Source: Allochromatium humboldtianum
Lineage (GTDB): Bacteria > Pseudomonadota > Gammaproteobacteria > Chromatiales > Chromatiaceae
Reading direction: 5' to 3'
Assembly: GCF_013385175.1 (NCBI RefSeq)
Contig: NZ_JABZEO010000003.1
Location: forward strand, 248,001 to 312,000
Length of the DNA stretch: 64,000 nucleotides
Shown: positions 17,731-26,481 of the stretch, one piece after another
Position numbering within the stretch: the stretch's first letter is position 1
Layout: each line of letters opens with the position of its first letter
Program-made: the position numbers and the translations under genes
The notes under the pieces: generated by a model
Database searches by the model: none
What the model was told of the DNA's origin: nothing
The model's input: the letters and a program-made list of their open reading frames with translations, nothing else

Positions 17731-18024
17731 TCAGGCCAGATTGCCGATCAGAAAGAGCGCGGCAAAGATGGCGCACAGCGGCCCGGCCAGCCACAGCGAG
17801 ACCTGACTGAGCCGGCGCCCGGTGGCGAAACGCAGGCCGACGATACCCAGGATCAGCCCCAGGACGCCGGTCGCCATGCCGGAGAAGAACAGCGCCTGGA
17901 CGCAGTCGGTCTGACAGGTGCGTCCATCGTAGGGGCCGGAGAGCATGGCCGCCGCGCTCAGGGCGGTCAGTGTCCAGCCGGCCAGGGTCAGCAGGATCGC
18001 GGGCAGTGAAGCGACATTCATCAT
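17731..18024 (-). CDS. Small three-helix membrane protein, 97 aa
   Basis: The product starts MMNVASLPAILLTLAGWTLTALS and has three hydrophobic segments (about residues 5-27, 44-63 and 75-95) and a pair of Cys in RTCQTDCVQ, probably outside the cytoplasm. I do not recognise a family. Its start overlaps the stop of the alpha-E gene by 4 bases, so it is likely the last gene of that operon (protease, ATP-grasp, alpha-E, this gene). Confidence 0.65.
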   Translation of the reverse strand: MMNVASLPAILLTLAGWTLTALSAAAMLSGPYDGRTCQTDCVQALFFSGMATGVLGLILGIVGLRFATGRRLSQVSLWLAGPLCAIFAALFLIGNLA

Positions 18025-19040
18025 CCTCTCTCCTCTTTGTCGTCGGTCTTGGCCGTCGTTTGTACTTGTGATTGCGACTGGGATTGAGCGTGAGACTGGG
18101 GCTCCGACTCGGGCACCGGCGGGAACCAGGTGCGGGCGATCTCGCCATGCAGCTCGCCGATGCCGATCTGGAACTCGTCGAGGAAGGCATGGAGCTGACG
18201 CTGATCCAACCGCTCCGGCGCCACGCCCTCCAGGGTACGCTTGAGCCGTCCGGTGACGCGCAGCGTCGACTCGTTGCGCGGCAGCTTCTCCAGGCTCTTG
18301 CGCAGCGACTCCAGACAGTAGCCGACCGAGCGCGGAAAGGCCGGGTGCTGGAGCAGGAAGCGCAGCACCGGATCGCGCTGCACCCGTACCTGTTCACTGC
18401 GCCGATAGGCCTGATAGCCGGTGAGCGACTTGAGCACGCTGATCCACTGGATGGTCTCGAACGGACGCAGTTCCGTGGTCTCCTCGGGCAGCAGATTGGC
18501 CGAGCGCACGTCGATGAGGCGCGTGGTCATGTCGGCGCGCTCGATGAAGCGTCCGAGATGCAGGAAGTCGTAGCCCTGATCGTGCAGCATGGTTCCGGAG
18601 AGCATGCCGGCCATGGTCTGCACGCCCTGGATGAGCGACTTGAGATAGACATGGCGCCCGCCCTTGGTCAGTCCCTTGGACAGATCGTCGCGAGCATGGA
18701 GATAGAGTTCGTTGAGCAGCTCCCAAGACTCGCGCGGCACGAAGTCGCGGATGGTGCGGCAGTTCTCGCGCGCCGCGCCCAAAGCCGAGAGAATGGAGCC
18801 GGTATTGCGCTCGTCGCCGATCAGGAAGCGCACCACCTGGCGTTCGCCATAGTCCTTGTAATGCTCCTCGAACAGCGCGTTGGCGCCCGTGATGTCGATC
18901 AGCGGACGCCAGCCGGGCGCGATGCCGCGTGGCAGGTCGAGCAGGAGATTGGCATTGACGCTGACGATGCGCGCCGTGTTCTCCGCGCGCTCGACATAGC
19001 GCGACAGCCAGTAGATGTTTTCAGCGACACGCGACAGCAT
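18021..19040 (-). CDS. Alpha-E domain protein (COG2307)
   Basis: The 339-residue protein begins MLSRVAENIYWLSRYVERAE, the hallmark of the all-helical alpha-E domain family. These proteins are nearly always encoded beside circularly permuted ATP-grasp enzymes, as here, and are thought to take part in making or modifying a small peptide tag or metabolite; the chemistry is not known. The final 30 residues are rich in Gln, Ser and Glu. It lies 13 bases after the ATP-grasp gene. Confidence 0.92.
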   Translation of the reverse strand: MLSRVAENIYWLSRYVERAENTARIVSVNANLLLDLPRGIAPGWRPLIDITGANALFEEHYKDYGERQVVRFLIGDERNTGSILSALGAARENCRTIRDFVPRESWELLNELYLHARDDLSKGLTKGGRHVYLKSLIQGVQTMAGMLSGTMLHDQGYDFLHLGRFIERADMTTRLIDVRSANLLPEETTELRPFETIQWISVLKSLTGYQAYRRSEQVRVQRDPVLRFLLQHPAFPRSVGYCLESLRKSLEKLPRNESTLRVTGRLKRTLEGVAPERLDQRQLHAFLDEFQIGIGELHGEIARTWFPPVPESEPQSHAQSQSQSQVQTTAKTDDKEERG

Positions 19041-19053
19041 GGGTCCGACTCCC

Positions 19054-20511
19054 TCAGTCTTTGGTGCAATCCGGCAGGATCCAGGTGTCCTTGCTCCCGC
19101 CGCCCTGCGATGAGTTGACCACCAGCGACCCCTTGCGCATGGCCACCCGCGTCAGTCCGCCCATCGTGACCTGCTGACGATCCGCCGAGAGGATGAAGGG
19201 CCGCAGATCCACATGCCGGGGTTCGAGCTTGCGCCCGATGATGGTCGGCACCGTCGAGAGCTTGAGCGCCGGCTGGGCGATGTAGTTGCGCGGATCTTTC
19301 TTGATCAGCTCGGCGAAGCGCTCGCGCTCGGCCTTGGTCGAGGCCGGGCCGACCAGCATCCCGTAGCCGCCGGACTCGTTGGCCGGCTTGACCACCAGTT
19401 CCTCCATGTGTTCGAGCGTATAGGCCAGCGACTCGGGGTCCATACAGCGATAGGTCGGCACATTGGGGATGATGGGGTCGGCGTCGAGATAGTAGCGGAT
19501 GATCTCGGGGACGAAGGCATAGACCACCTTGTCGTCGGCCACCCCGGCGCCCGGCGCATTGGCCAGCGCCACCTTGCCCGCCTTCCAGGCCCGCAGCAGA
19601 CCGGGTACGCCAAGCGCCGAGTCGGGTCGGAAGGCTTCGGGATCGAGAAAGAGGTCGTCGACGCGCCGATAGATGACATCGACCCGCGCCGCGCCATCGA
19701 CGGTGCGCATATAGACGCAATCGTCATCGTCGACGAACAGATCGCGGCCCTCGACCAGCTCGCAGCCCATCTGCTGGGCCAGATAGGCGTGCTCGAAATA
19801 GGCCGAGTTGTAGATCCCCGGCGTCAGGACCACGACCTCGGGATAGTCGGCCGGACGCGGTGAGAGCGCCGCCAGGGTGTCGAAGAGCTGGGAGGGATAG
19901 TCGTCGACCGGCAGCGGGGCATAATGCTCGAACAGCTCGGGGAAGACGCGCTTGGCCACCAGCCGGTTTTCGAGCATATAGGACACGCCCGAGGGCACGC
20001 GCAGATTGTCTTCCAGCACATAGAGGGTTCCGTCGCCGTCGCGCACCAGATCCGAACCGCAGATGTGCGCCCAGATCCCGAGCGGCGGGTCCACGCCGAC
20101 GCACTGCGGACGGAAGTTGACCGACTTGGCCAGCACGTCCGCCGGAAAGACGCCGTCGGCGATGATGTGCTGATCGTGGTAGAGATCGTCGATGAACAGA
20201 TTGAGCGCCTGGACGCGCTGGCGCAGACCCGCCTCGACCCGCGTCCATTCGGACTGCGGGATGATGCGCGGGATGATGTCGAACGGCCAGGTGCGGTCGA
20301 TCGCTCCGCCCTCCTCCGAATAGACGGTGAAGGTGATACCCATCTCCTTGATGGCCACATCCGCCGCTTCCTGACGCGCAACCAGCTCGTCATGACCGAG
20401 ATCCTCCAGATCCTGGAGCAGACCATCGACACAGTCGCGCCCCCGGCCGGGCGCCTCGACAAGCTCGTCGTAGAAGCCCTCGCAGGCATAGTCGTTCCAG
20501 TCGATGCTCAT
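19054..20511 (-). CDS. Circularly permuted type 2 ATP-grasp protein (COG2308)
   Basis: The 485-residue protein matches the CP-ATP-grasp family found with alpha-E proteins: it has GVDPPLGIWAHICGSDLVRD, the ATP-grasp segment ELVVKPANESGGYGMLVGP near residue 375 and LSTVPTIIGRKLEPRHVDLR. ATP-grasp enzymes form acyl-phosphate intermediates to join a carboxylate to an amine. Its substrate is unknown; partners of the family include transglutaminase-like proteases and Anbu peptidases, neither of which is visible here. The start overlaps the stop of the zinc-protease gene by 4 bases. Confidence 0.92.
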   Translation of the reverse strand: MSIDWNDYACEGFYDELVEAPGRGRDCVDGLLQDLEDLGHDELVARQEAADVAIKEMGITFTVYSEEGGAIDRTWPFDIIPRIIPQSEWTRVEAGLRQRVQALNLFIDDLYHDQHIIADGVFPADVLAKSVNFRPQCVGVDPPLGIWAHICGSDLVRDGDGTLYVLEDNLRVPSGVSYMLENRLVAKRVFPELFEHYAPLPVDDYPSQLFDTLAALSPRPADYPEVVVLTPGIYNSAYFEHAYLAQQMGCELVEGRDLFVDDDDCVYMRTVDGAARVDVIYRRVDDLFLDPEAFRPDSALGVPGLLRAWKAGKVALANAPGAGVADDKVVYAFVPEIIRYYLDADPIIPNVPTYRCMDPESLAYTLEHMEELVVKPANESGGYGMLVGPASTKAERERFAELIKKDPRNYIAQPALKLSTVPTIIGRKLEPRHVDLRPFILSADRQQVTMGGLTRVAMRKGSLVVNSSQGGGSKDTWILPDCTKD

Positions 20512-20993
20512 GAATCAGTCACTCCATAGGATTCCCAGGGCCGTTGCATCTGGCCGGTCAGGAAAGATTTCTTGGGATCGACCAAGGCACGCCCATTGAT
20601 GGCGGTCCGTCCCAAGAGCATCCGAAACAGCATGGTCTCGCGATTGGTCAGGGTCAGTTCGATCGGCCATTCCCGGCCGGCCAGGGCGAGCCGGGTCTCG
20701 ATCACATAGCGCTCCTCGCGATGCCCGCCCGAATCCGAGACCTGCCGCCGGTCGATCACGGGCGCCTCGCCGTGGATGACGAGATCGGCACGCTGCTGGA
20801 GCGGATGCACGCCGAAGCGTGCATACAGCCGTCCGTCACGCCTGAAGGTATCGACATAGAAGGCATGCAGGGTCGAGGTGCGCGCCCCTGTATCGACCTT
20901 GGCCTTGATCGCGGGCAGACCCAGCTCGGGCAGAGCCAGCCATTCGCGCCAGCCCAGGATCAAGTCTGACGAAGACGATTCCGAATCAGGCAT
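20508..20993 (-). CDS. RimK-associated retropepsin-like protein (putative ATP-dependent zinc protease)
   Basis: The 161-residue protein contains KAKVDTGARTSTLHAF, where DTG is the catalytic motif of retropepsin-like aspartic peptidases. The family was long labelled ATP-dependent zinc protease and is usually linked to RimK-type ATP-grasp ligases. The C-terminal part LTNRETMLFRMLLGRTAI is also typical. Here it heads an operon with a CP-ATP-grasp protein and an alpha-E protein, which supports a shared peptide-ligation and cleavage pathway. The protein is cytoplasmic by sequence. Confidence 0.87.
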   Translation of the reverse strand: MPDSESSSSDLILGWREWLALPELGLPAIKAKVDTGARTSTLHAFYVDTFRRDGRLYARFGVHPLQQRADLVIHGEAPVIDRRQVSDSGGHREERYVIETRLALAGREWPIELTLTNRETMLFRMLLGRTAINGRALVDPKKSFLTGQMQRPWESYGVTDS

Positions 20994-21017
20994 CGACAGT
21001 GTTCCGCAGCGCTCGTC

Positions 21018-22064
21018 TCACATCGGTGCAAGCAGATAGTAAACCGCGCCCGCCGCCCCCAGTCCGAGCACGATCGCCAGCACGATGAGCGCATAGACCG
21101 GCCCCAGCGACGGGAGCCGCTGCTCCAGCGACTGAATGGACTGTTGCGCGGTCGCCAGCGCCGCGTCCACGGCCTCCTTGGATTCGCGCCGCGCCATGGC
21201 TACGGCTTTGCGTGCGATCTCGTCGGCGTCGGAGCGTTCCTGGGCTTCGCTCGCCGTTGTCTGTGTCAGGGCGTCGCCGATACGCTTGTCGACCCACTCC
21301 TGGAGCTGGACGCGCTCGGCTTGAATGGCGCGCTTGATGAGATCGGGCAGAGTCTCGGTGGCCAGGCGTGTCGAGATGGCCTGGAGATCGGCCATGGTCG
21401 GCTGGGGTGGCGCCGCTTGTCTGGCCGACTGCTCGGCGGTGTGACGCTCCTCGATCAGGCGCTTGGTTTCGCTGAGAATCACCTCGCTCAGATCGCGTCT
21501 GAGTTCGTCCACCATCGGCGAGATCAAGCGTGGCAGACGTTCTTCCAGACGCGATTCGAACAGCTTGACGACGGCGTCTTCCGACAAACCGGGCGGAACG
21601 GCGGGCGCTTGGGCGGGTGGCACCGCAGGCGGAGGGGCGGCGGGTTTTTCGGCGACAGGTGCGGGAGCTGGAGTCGGCGCTGGCGGACTGACGGCGGCGC
21701 TGAGTTCGGTTTGCAGACGGGCCATCATCTCCGGCAGCAGTTCGGGCGCGGCCGACTTGGGCAGGATGCCGAAGACACCCTTCTTCTGCGCCGTGGCGAC
21801 GAACTCGGGTTCCTCGTGAGAGGTGCACATGATGACCGGAATGGCGGCCGTGCGCGGATCGTCGCGGATGACCTCCAGAGCCTCGAAACCATTGAGTCCC
21901 GGCATCATGTGATCCATGAGGATGGCATCGGGCAGCTCGCCCTTGAGCTTCTCGAAGGCCGCTTCGGCCGACTCGGCCATCTCGACCTCGGCGCCCTGTT
22001 TCTGGAGTTGCAGCCTGAGCGCATAACGCGCGGATTTGGAGTCGTCGACCAGGAGTATCTTCAT
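21018..22064 (-). CDS. Receiver-domain protein with long coiled coil and C-terminal membrane anchor
   Basis: The start at 22064 gives MKILLVDDSKSARYALRLQL, a CheY-like receiver (residues 1-120) with the acidic pair DD, phospho-acceptor Asp in DAILMDHMMPG and Lys in GILPKSA. Next come a Pro/Ala-rich linker (about 135-180), a long hydrophilic region with coiled-coil character, and a single membrane helix at the very end (LIVLAIVLGLGAAGAVYYLL). A receiver fixed to the membrane through its C-terminus with no output domain is unusual; it may recruit a phosphorylated signal to a membrane site. It is divergent from pgl. Confidence 0.85.
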   Translation of the reverse strand: MKILLVDDSKSARYALRLQLQKQGAEVEMAESAEAAFEKLKGELPDAILMDHMMPGLNGFEALEVIRDDPRTAAIPVIMCTSHEEPEFVATAQKKGVFGILPKSAAPELLPEMMARLQTELSAAVSPPAPTPAPAPVAEKPAAPPPAVPPAQAPAVPPGLSEDAVVKLFESRLEERLPRLISPMVDELRRDLSEVILSETKRLIEERHTAEQSARQAAPPQPTMADLQAISTRLATETLPDLIKRAIQAERVQLQEWVDKRIGDALTQTTASEAQERSDADEIARKAVAMARRESKEAVDAALATAQQSIQSLEQRLPSLGPVYALIVLAIVLGLGAAGAVYYLLAPM

Positions 22065-22175
22065 TGGCCCATCATTCCCATGATCAGATGAACGGGTTGA
22101 CGCGAACCCAGTTGACCGAGGACGGTTCCTCGCTGAGTCATAACCACGCCGAGCGCGCAATAGAATAAACAAACC

Positions 22176-22862
22176 ATGCCTGATACCAGCCCCGACTTCC
22201 AGTCTTTCGCTTCAACCGAACAGGTCGCGGAGACGACGACCCGGCGCCTGCTCGCCGCTGCCGAGCGCGCCATCGCCGAGCGCGGACGCTTTCAGATCGT
22301 ACTCGCCGGCGGACGTACACCGCTGGCGGTCTATCGGCGTCTCGTCGACCGGCCGGCGGACTGGTCGCGCTGGCATGTCTTCTTCGGCGACGAGCGCTGT
22401 CTGCCGGCGGACGATCCGGAGCGCAACAGTCTGGCCGCGCATGAGATTTGGCTCGACCGGGTACCGATCCCGCCGGACAACATCCACCCGATCCGCGCCG
22501 AGCTGGGGGCCGAGCAGGCCGCCGCGCGCTATGCCGAGCTGATCCGCGACCGGCTCCCCTTCGATATGGTGCTGCTGGGGCTCGGTGAAGATGGGCATAC
22601 GGCCAGCCTCTTTCCAGGCCACGCCATCCCGGACGCGGCCCTGGTGATGCCTGTCCATGACGCGCCCAAGCCGCCGGCGGATCGCGTGTCCCTGACGCCT
22701 TTGGCCTTGGGGTCGAGTCGGGCCATTTTGATCCTGGTCACGGGTCGAGGCAAGCGCGAGGCGCTGGCACACTGGCGTGCCGGGGCGGATCTGCCGGTGT
22801 CCCGGATCGTCACGTCCGGTCGTCTGGAGGTCTTGATGGATGCCGAGGCGGCAGACGGCTGA
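22176..22862 (+). CDS. pgl: 6-phosphogluconolactonase
   Basis: The 228-residue protein has the DevB-type lactonase motifs IVLAGGRTPLAVYRRL, VFFGDERCLPADDPERNS and LLGLGEDGHTASLFPG. It hydrolyses 6-phosphogluconolactone to 6-phosphogluconate in the oxidative pentose phosphate pathway in the cytoplasm. Length is normal. Glucose-6-phosphate dehydrogenase is not adjacent. The intergenic space to the divergent receiver gene (22065-22175) contains TAGAAT at 22161, a possible -10, without a convincing -35. Confidence 0.93.
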   Translation: MPDTSPDFQSFASTEQVAETTTRRLLAAAERAIAERGRFQIVLAGGRTPLAVYRRLVDRPADWSRWHVFFGDERCLPADDPERNSLAAHEIWLDRVPIPPDNIHPIRAELGAEQAAARYAELIRDRLPFDMVLLGLGEDGHTASLFPGHAIPDAALVMPVHDAPKPPADRVSLTPLALGSSRAILILVTGRGKREALAHWRAGADLPVSRIVTSGRLEVLMDAEAADG

Positions 22863-22907
22863 AGGGCTACCGACGACCATGCGGACGAACACCGTCCTGA
22901 AAGCGCT

Positions 22908-23582
22908 TCAGGTGTGCGCGGCCTGCCCCGATTCGGCGTCCAGCACGGCGCGCCAGGCCGGATGCACGGCGATCAGATCGAGCGCTTGGGCCAGGAGCGT
23001 GCGCCCCGGCTCCACCTTGAACCAGGTCGAGGCGCCGGACGGATGCGGCAGCGGGATGACGTCGGCCTCCCAGCCCTCGGGTGAACGATAGGTCCACTGG
23101 CGGCCGATGACGTCGTTCAGGCGCGGCACCGGCATGAGCTGCGCGATGGCGAGCTTGCCGACCGGCAGCAGCAGACGCGGGCGCAACAGTTCCAGTTCGC
23201 CACGCCACCAGCGCTCACAGCGCGCGACCTCGTCGCGGTCCGGTACTCGGTCGCCGCCCTTGGGATTCTTGCCCGGAAAGCAGCGACAGACCGCGCTCAT
23301 CAGGATGCGGGCGCGAAAGGCGGTCTCGTCGAGGCCGAGTGGGGCGAACCAGTTGAACAGCGTCTTGCCGGCGGTCCAGCAGAAGGGCTTGAGCTGCTCG
23401 ATCTCGCGCGTGCCGGGCGCCTGCCCGATCAGCATCACGGGCGAGAGCACGGATTCGCTGTGGACCGCCGGGCCGTACATCTTGGGGCAGCGGCGGCAGG
23501 TCTCCAAGTCGGCGTGCAGGGCGAGCAGCGCCGCTTGGCGCGTGTCGCGTTCAATCTTCGTGTTCGGCAATCCGGTGGTCAT
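22908..23582 (-). CDS. Uracil-DNA glycosylase family protein (type 4/5-like, Fe-S)
   Basis: From the ATG at 23582 the 224-residue product has ETCRRCPKMYGPAV near the N-terminus, MLIGQAPGTREIEQLKPF as motif 1, and further Cys in AVCRCFPG and VARCERWW, so four Cys are placed as in the 4Fe-4S uracil-DNA glycosylases. PLPHPSGASTWF is the C-terminal active-site motif. The enzyme would remove uracil, or another damaged base, from DNA. Upstream open frame to 23789 looks non-coding. Confidence 0.88.
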   Translation of the reverse strand: MTTGLPNTKIERDTRQAALLALHADLETCRRCPKMYGPAVHSESVLSPVMLIGQAPGTREIEQLKPFCWTAGKTLFNWFAPLGLDETAFRARILMSAVCRCFPGKNPKGGDRVPDRDEVARCERWWRGELELLRPRLLLPVGKLAIAQLMPVPRLNDVIGRQWTYRSPEGWEADVIPLPHPSGASTWFKVEPGRTLLAQALDLIAVHPAWRAVLDAESGQAAHT

Positions 23583-23779
23583 CGGTATGATCGGGCGTCT
23601 CAGGTGAGATTTCGTTCGGGCGGCTCCCGCGTCTGGAGTGCGGGCGTTTGGGTCGCTATTTTGGGCGCTGCATGACGAAATCGCTATCGTGTTTCGTCGG
23701 TGGACCGGCCGGGGCGCTGGAGTCGGCTGGTCGGTTGCGCGAATATACGGGCGTTTCGATCCTTTGCCGGAGGTATCCC

Positions 23780-24331
23780 ATGGAAGCACTGAAACTCAAC
23801 ACGATCGACGATCTGCTCCTGTGCCCGGAAGATCGGGTGGAACTGATCAACGGAGACATCGTGCGTCGGCCGATGGCGCGGTTTGCCCACGGTCGTGCGC
23901 AGAACCGCACGACGCTCGCGCTCGGGCCTTTCGACGAAGGCGATGGTTCCGGCGGCGGCTGGTGGTTCGCTAACGAGGTCAGCGTTGCCTATGAGGTGCA
24001 CGAGTGCCCATCGCATGATCTGGCCGGCTGGCGTCGGGAGCGTCTGCCCCAGCTACCCAGCGGCGTCATCGATCTGCCGCCGGATTGGGTCTGCGAGATC
24101 GTCTCGCCCGGACATGAGAAAAAAGACACCCTGGTTCTGCCGCTACTGCTCAAGCGGCATCGCGTACCCGATTACTGGCTGATCTGGCCCGAGGAGCGAC
24201 GGTTGACCGCCTACCGGCTCATCGACGGCGACTGGCGCGAGATCGCGATGCTCGAAGGGAGTGGACGTGCCCGCCTCCCGCCCTTCGAGGCCATCGAACT
24301 GGATCTGGAGGCCCTGCTCGGCACGAGCTGA
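23780..24331 (+). CDS. Uma2-family (DUF820) putative restriction-fold endonuclease
   Basis: The 183-residue protein MEALKLNTIDDLLLCPEDRVEL with INGDIVRRPMA, PDWVCEIVSPGHEKKD and LLLKRHRVPDYWLIWPEER fits the Uma2/DUF820 family, whose core is the PD-(D/E)xK nuclease fold: the E of CEIVSP and the downstream K are the expected metal-site residues. The biological target is unknown. A GGAGG at 23769-23773 supports the ATG at 23780. It ends immediately before the sensor gene and may be co-transcribed. Confidence 0.85.
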   Translation: MEALKLNTIDDLLLCPEDRVELINGDIVRRPMARFAHGRAQNRTTLALGPFDEGDGSGGGWWFANEVSVAYEVHECPSHDLAGWRRERLPQLPSGVIDLPPDWVCEIVSPGHEKKDTLVLPLLLKRHRVPDYWLIWPEERRLTAYRLIDGDWREIAMLEGSGRARLPPFEAIELDLEALLGTS

Positions 24332-24394
24332 GTGGTACGGGAGAGCCGGCGCAACAGACTCCGGCGTTCCCATCCGTCACCGAGGACAGCACGC

Positions 24395-26470
24395 ATGTTG
24401 ATTCGCGGCGAGATTTCGGCTTGTGTGCGTGCGATGTGTTACGGCCTCCTATGCGTCTGCACCCTGGCCCAGGCCGGCGAACCGGCGCAGGCGCTTGAAA
24501 CCGTCAGCCTTCAGTTCAAGTGGAGCCATGCCTTTCAATTCGCCGGCTATTACGCGGCCCTGGAACAGGGCTACTACCGCGAGGCCGGCCTGGACGTGCG
24601 CCTGCTGGAAGCCGGTCCCGGTCTTGATCCGCTGGAATCCGTGCTGTCCGGTCAGGCGCAGTATGGCGTCGGCACCAGTAGCCTCTTGCTGGCGCGTGCC
24701 GCCGGACAGCCGGTCGTGGTGCTGGCGGTGGTGTTCCAGCATTCGCCGCTGGTGCTGGTGGCGCGTCAGGATCTCACCAGGCCGGGTACCCAGGGCATCC
24801 ATGACCTCGTCGGCAAGCGGGTGATGATCGAGCCCCAGTCCGACGAACTGGTCGCCTATCTGAAGCAAGAAGGCATCAACCTCGACCGTCTCGTCCAAGT
24901 ACCCCACAGCTTCGAGCCGAAGGATTTGATCGCCGGGCAGGTCGACGCGATGTCGGCCTACGTCACCAACGAGTTGTACTATCTGGAAGACGCCGGTATC
25001 GCCTACCAGACCTACACACCCCGCAGCGTCGGTATCGATTTCTACGGCGACAATCTGTTCACCACCGAGCAGGAATTGAAGAAACATCCGCAACGGGTGC
25101 GCGCCTTCCGCGAGGCCAGTCTGCGCGGCTGGCAGTATGCGATGGAGCATCCCGATGAGATCGCCGATCTCATTCTCGCCCGGCATTCCAAACAGCATCC
25201 GCGCGCGTTCTATCTGTTCGAGGCCGAGCGCATGGTGCCGCTGCTACGCACCGACCTGATCGAAGTCGGCTACATGAACCGGGGTCGCTGGCGTCATATC
25301 GCCGCGACCTATGCCGATCTGGGTCTGCTGCCGCGCGACTATGCGCTCGACGGTTTTCTGTACGAGCCGGACAGCCGGCCCGACCTGACCAATCTGTATA
25401 TCGCCCTGGCCCTGCTGACGCTGGTGAGCGTCATCGCTGTCTATGTCTCGCGCATCAACCGCCGCCTTGGTCTGGCGCTCGACGAGAAGTCACGCAGCGA
25501 GGAACGCCATCGCATCATCTTCCAGACCACGGCCTCGGCGGGGGTCGTCTGGCGCGAGGGCTTCATCGTCACCGACTGGAACCGTCAAGCCGAGGCCCTG
25601 TTCGGCTGGACGCGCGAGGAGGTGCTCGGCCGAAGCTTCATCGACTTCATGGTACCGACATCCGACCGGGAACGCCTGACACCACGTCTCGGACGCCTGG
25701 TCCGTGAAAACGTCCTGCCCCACGGCATCAACGACAATCTGACCCGCGATGGGCGCGTCATCACCTGCGAGTGGTTCAACGCCTGGCTGCCCGAGCGGCC
25801 GGGGGAGCCGCGCGAGGTGGTGTCACTGGCCAACGACATCAGCGAGCGTCAGCGGCTGGAGAATGAGATCCGCCAGTTGGCCTTCTTCGATGCCCTCACC
25901 CGGCTGCCCAACCGGCGTCTGCTGCTCGACCGTCTCGGGCGCGTGCTGGCCGCGCTGCGGCGCGATGGCGGTCATGGCGCGCTGATGTTCCTCGATCTCG
26001 ACAACTTCAAGCCGCTCAACGACAGCTATGGTCATGCGGTCGGCGATCTGTTGCTGGTCGAGGTGGCGCGGCGGCTCGGCGCGTGCGTGCGCGACATGGA
26101 CACGGTCGCGCGTTTCGGCGGTGATGAGTTCGTCGTGCTGCTGGGAAATCTGGATGATGATCAGGGACTGGCACGCAATCAGGCGGAACGCCTCGCGCGC
26201 AAGATTCTCGACCGGGTTGGTGAACCCTACCGGCTGGCGCGTGCGCAGGTCGAGACGGCGATCGAACACCGCTGCACGGCCAGCCTCGGCGTGGCGGTGT
26301 TCAACGAGGCGGCGGACGAGGAAGACATCCTGCGGCGCGCCGATACGGCGATGTATGCGGCCAAGGGTGAAGGGCGCAACCGGATCGCGGTCGATACCGG
26401 CTCACCCGACGAGGCGTTGGAGCGCGAGGCGGCGAGCCATGTGGATCGCCGCGCGTCTCATGCCGGGTGA
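24395..26470 (+). CDS. Periplasmic NMT1/THI5-like binding domain - PAS - GGDEF diguanylate cyclase
   Basis: The 691-residue protein begins with a signal-like segment (LIRGEISACVRAMCYGLLCV), then a NMT1/THI5-type ligand-binding domain (about 35-325; FKWSHAFQFAGYYAALEQGY is the family hallmark), one membrane helix (about 332-352), a PAS domain (about 370-490) and a GGDEF domain (about 510-690) with an intact RFGGDEFVVLL active site. It should sense a small ligand in the periplasm and make cyclic di-GMP inside. NMT1 domains of ABC importers bind thiamine precursors, nitrate or alkanesulfonates; the ligand here is not clear. No ABC transporter genes are adjacent. Confidence 0.92.
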   Translation: MLIRGEISACVRAMCYGLLCVCTLAQAGEPAQALETVSLQFKWSHAFQFAGYYAALEQGYYREAGLDVRLLEAGPGLDPLESVLSGQAQYGVGTSSLLLARAAGQPVVVLAVVFQHSPLVLVARQDLTRPGTQGIHDLVGKRVMIEPQSDELVAYLKQEGINLDRLVQVPHSFEPKDLIAGQVDAMSAYVTNELYYLEDAGIAYQTYTPRSVGIDFYGDNLFTTEQELKKHPQRVRAFREASLRGWQYAMEHPDEIADLILARHSKQHPRAFYLFEAERMVPLLRTDLIEVGYMNRGRWRHIAATYADLGLLPRDYALDGFLYEPDSRPDLTNLYIALALLTLVSVIAVYVSRINRRLGLALDEKSRSEERHRIIFQTTASAGVVWREGFIVTDWNRQAEALFGWTREEVLGRSFIDFMVPTSDRERLTPRLGRLVRENVLPHGINDNLTRDGRVITCEWFNAWLPERPGEPREVVSLANDISERQRLENEIRQLAFFDALTRLPNRRLLLDRLGRVLAALRRDGGHGALMFLDLDNFKPLNDSYGHAVGDLLLVEVARRLGACVRDMDTVARFGGDEFVVLLGNLDDDQGLARNQAERLARKILDRVGEPYRLARAQVETAIEHRCTASLGVAVFNEAADEEDILRRADTAMYAAKGEGRNRIAVDTGSPDEALEREAASHVDRRASHAG

Positions 26471-26481
26471 ACTCGTCGCGC

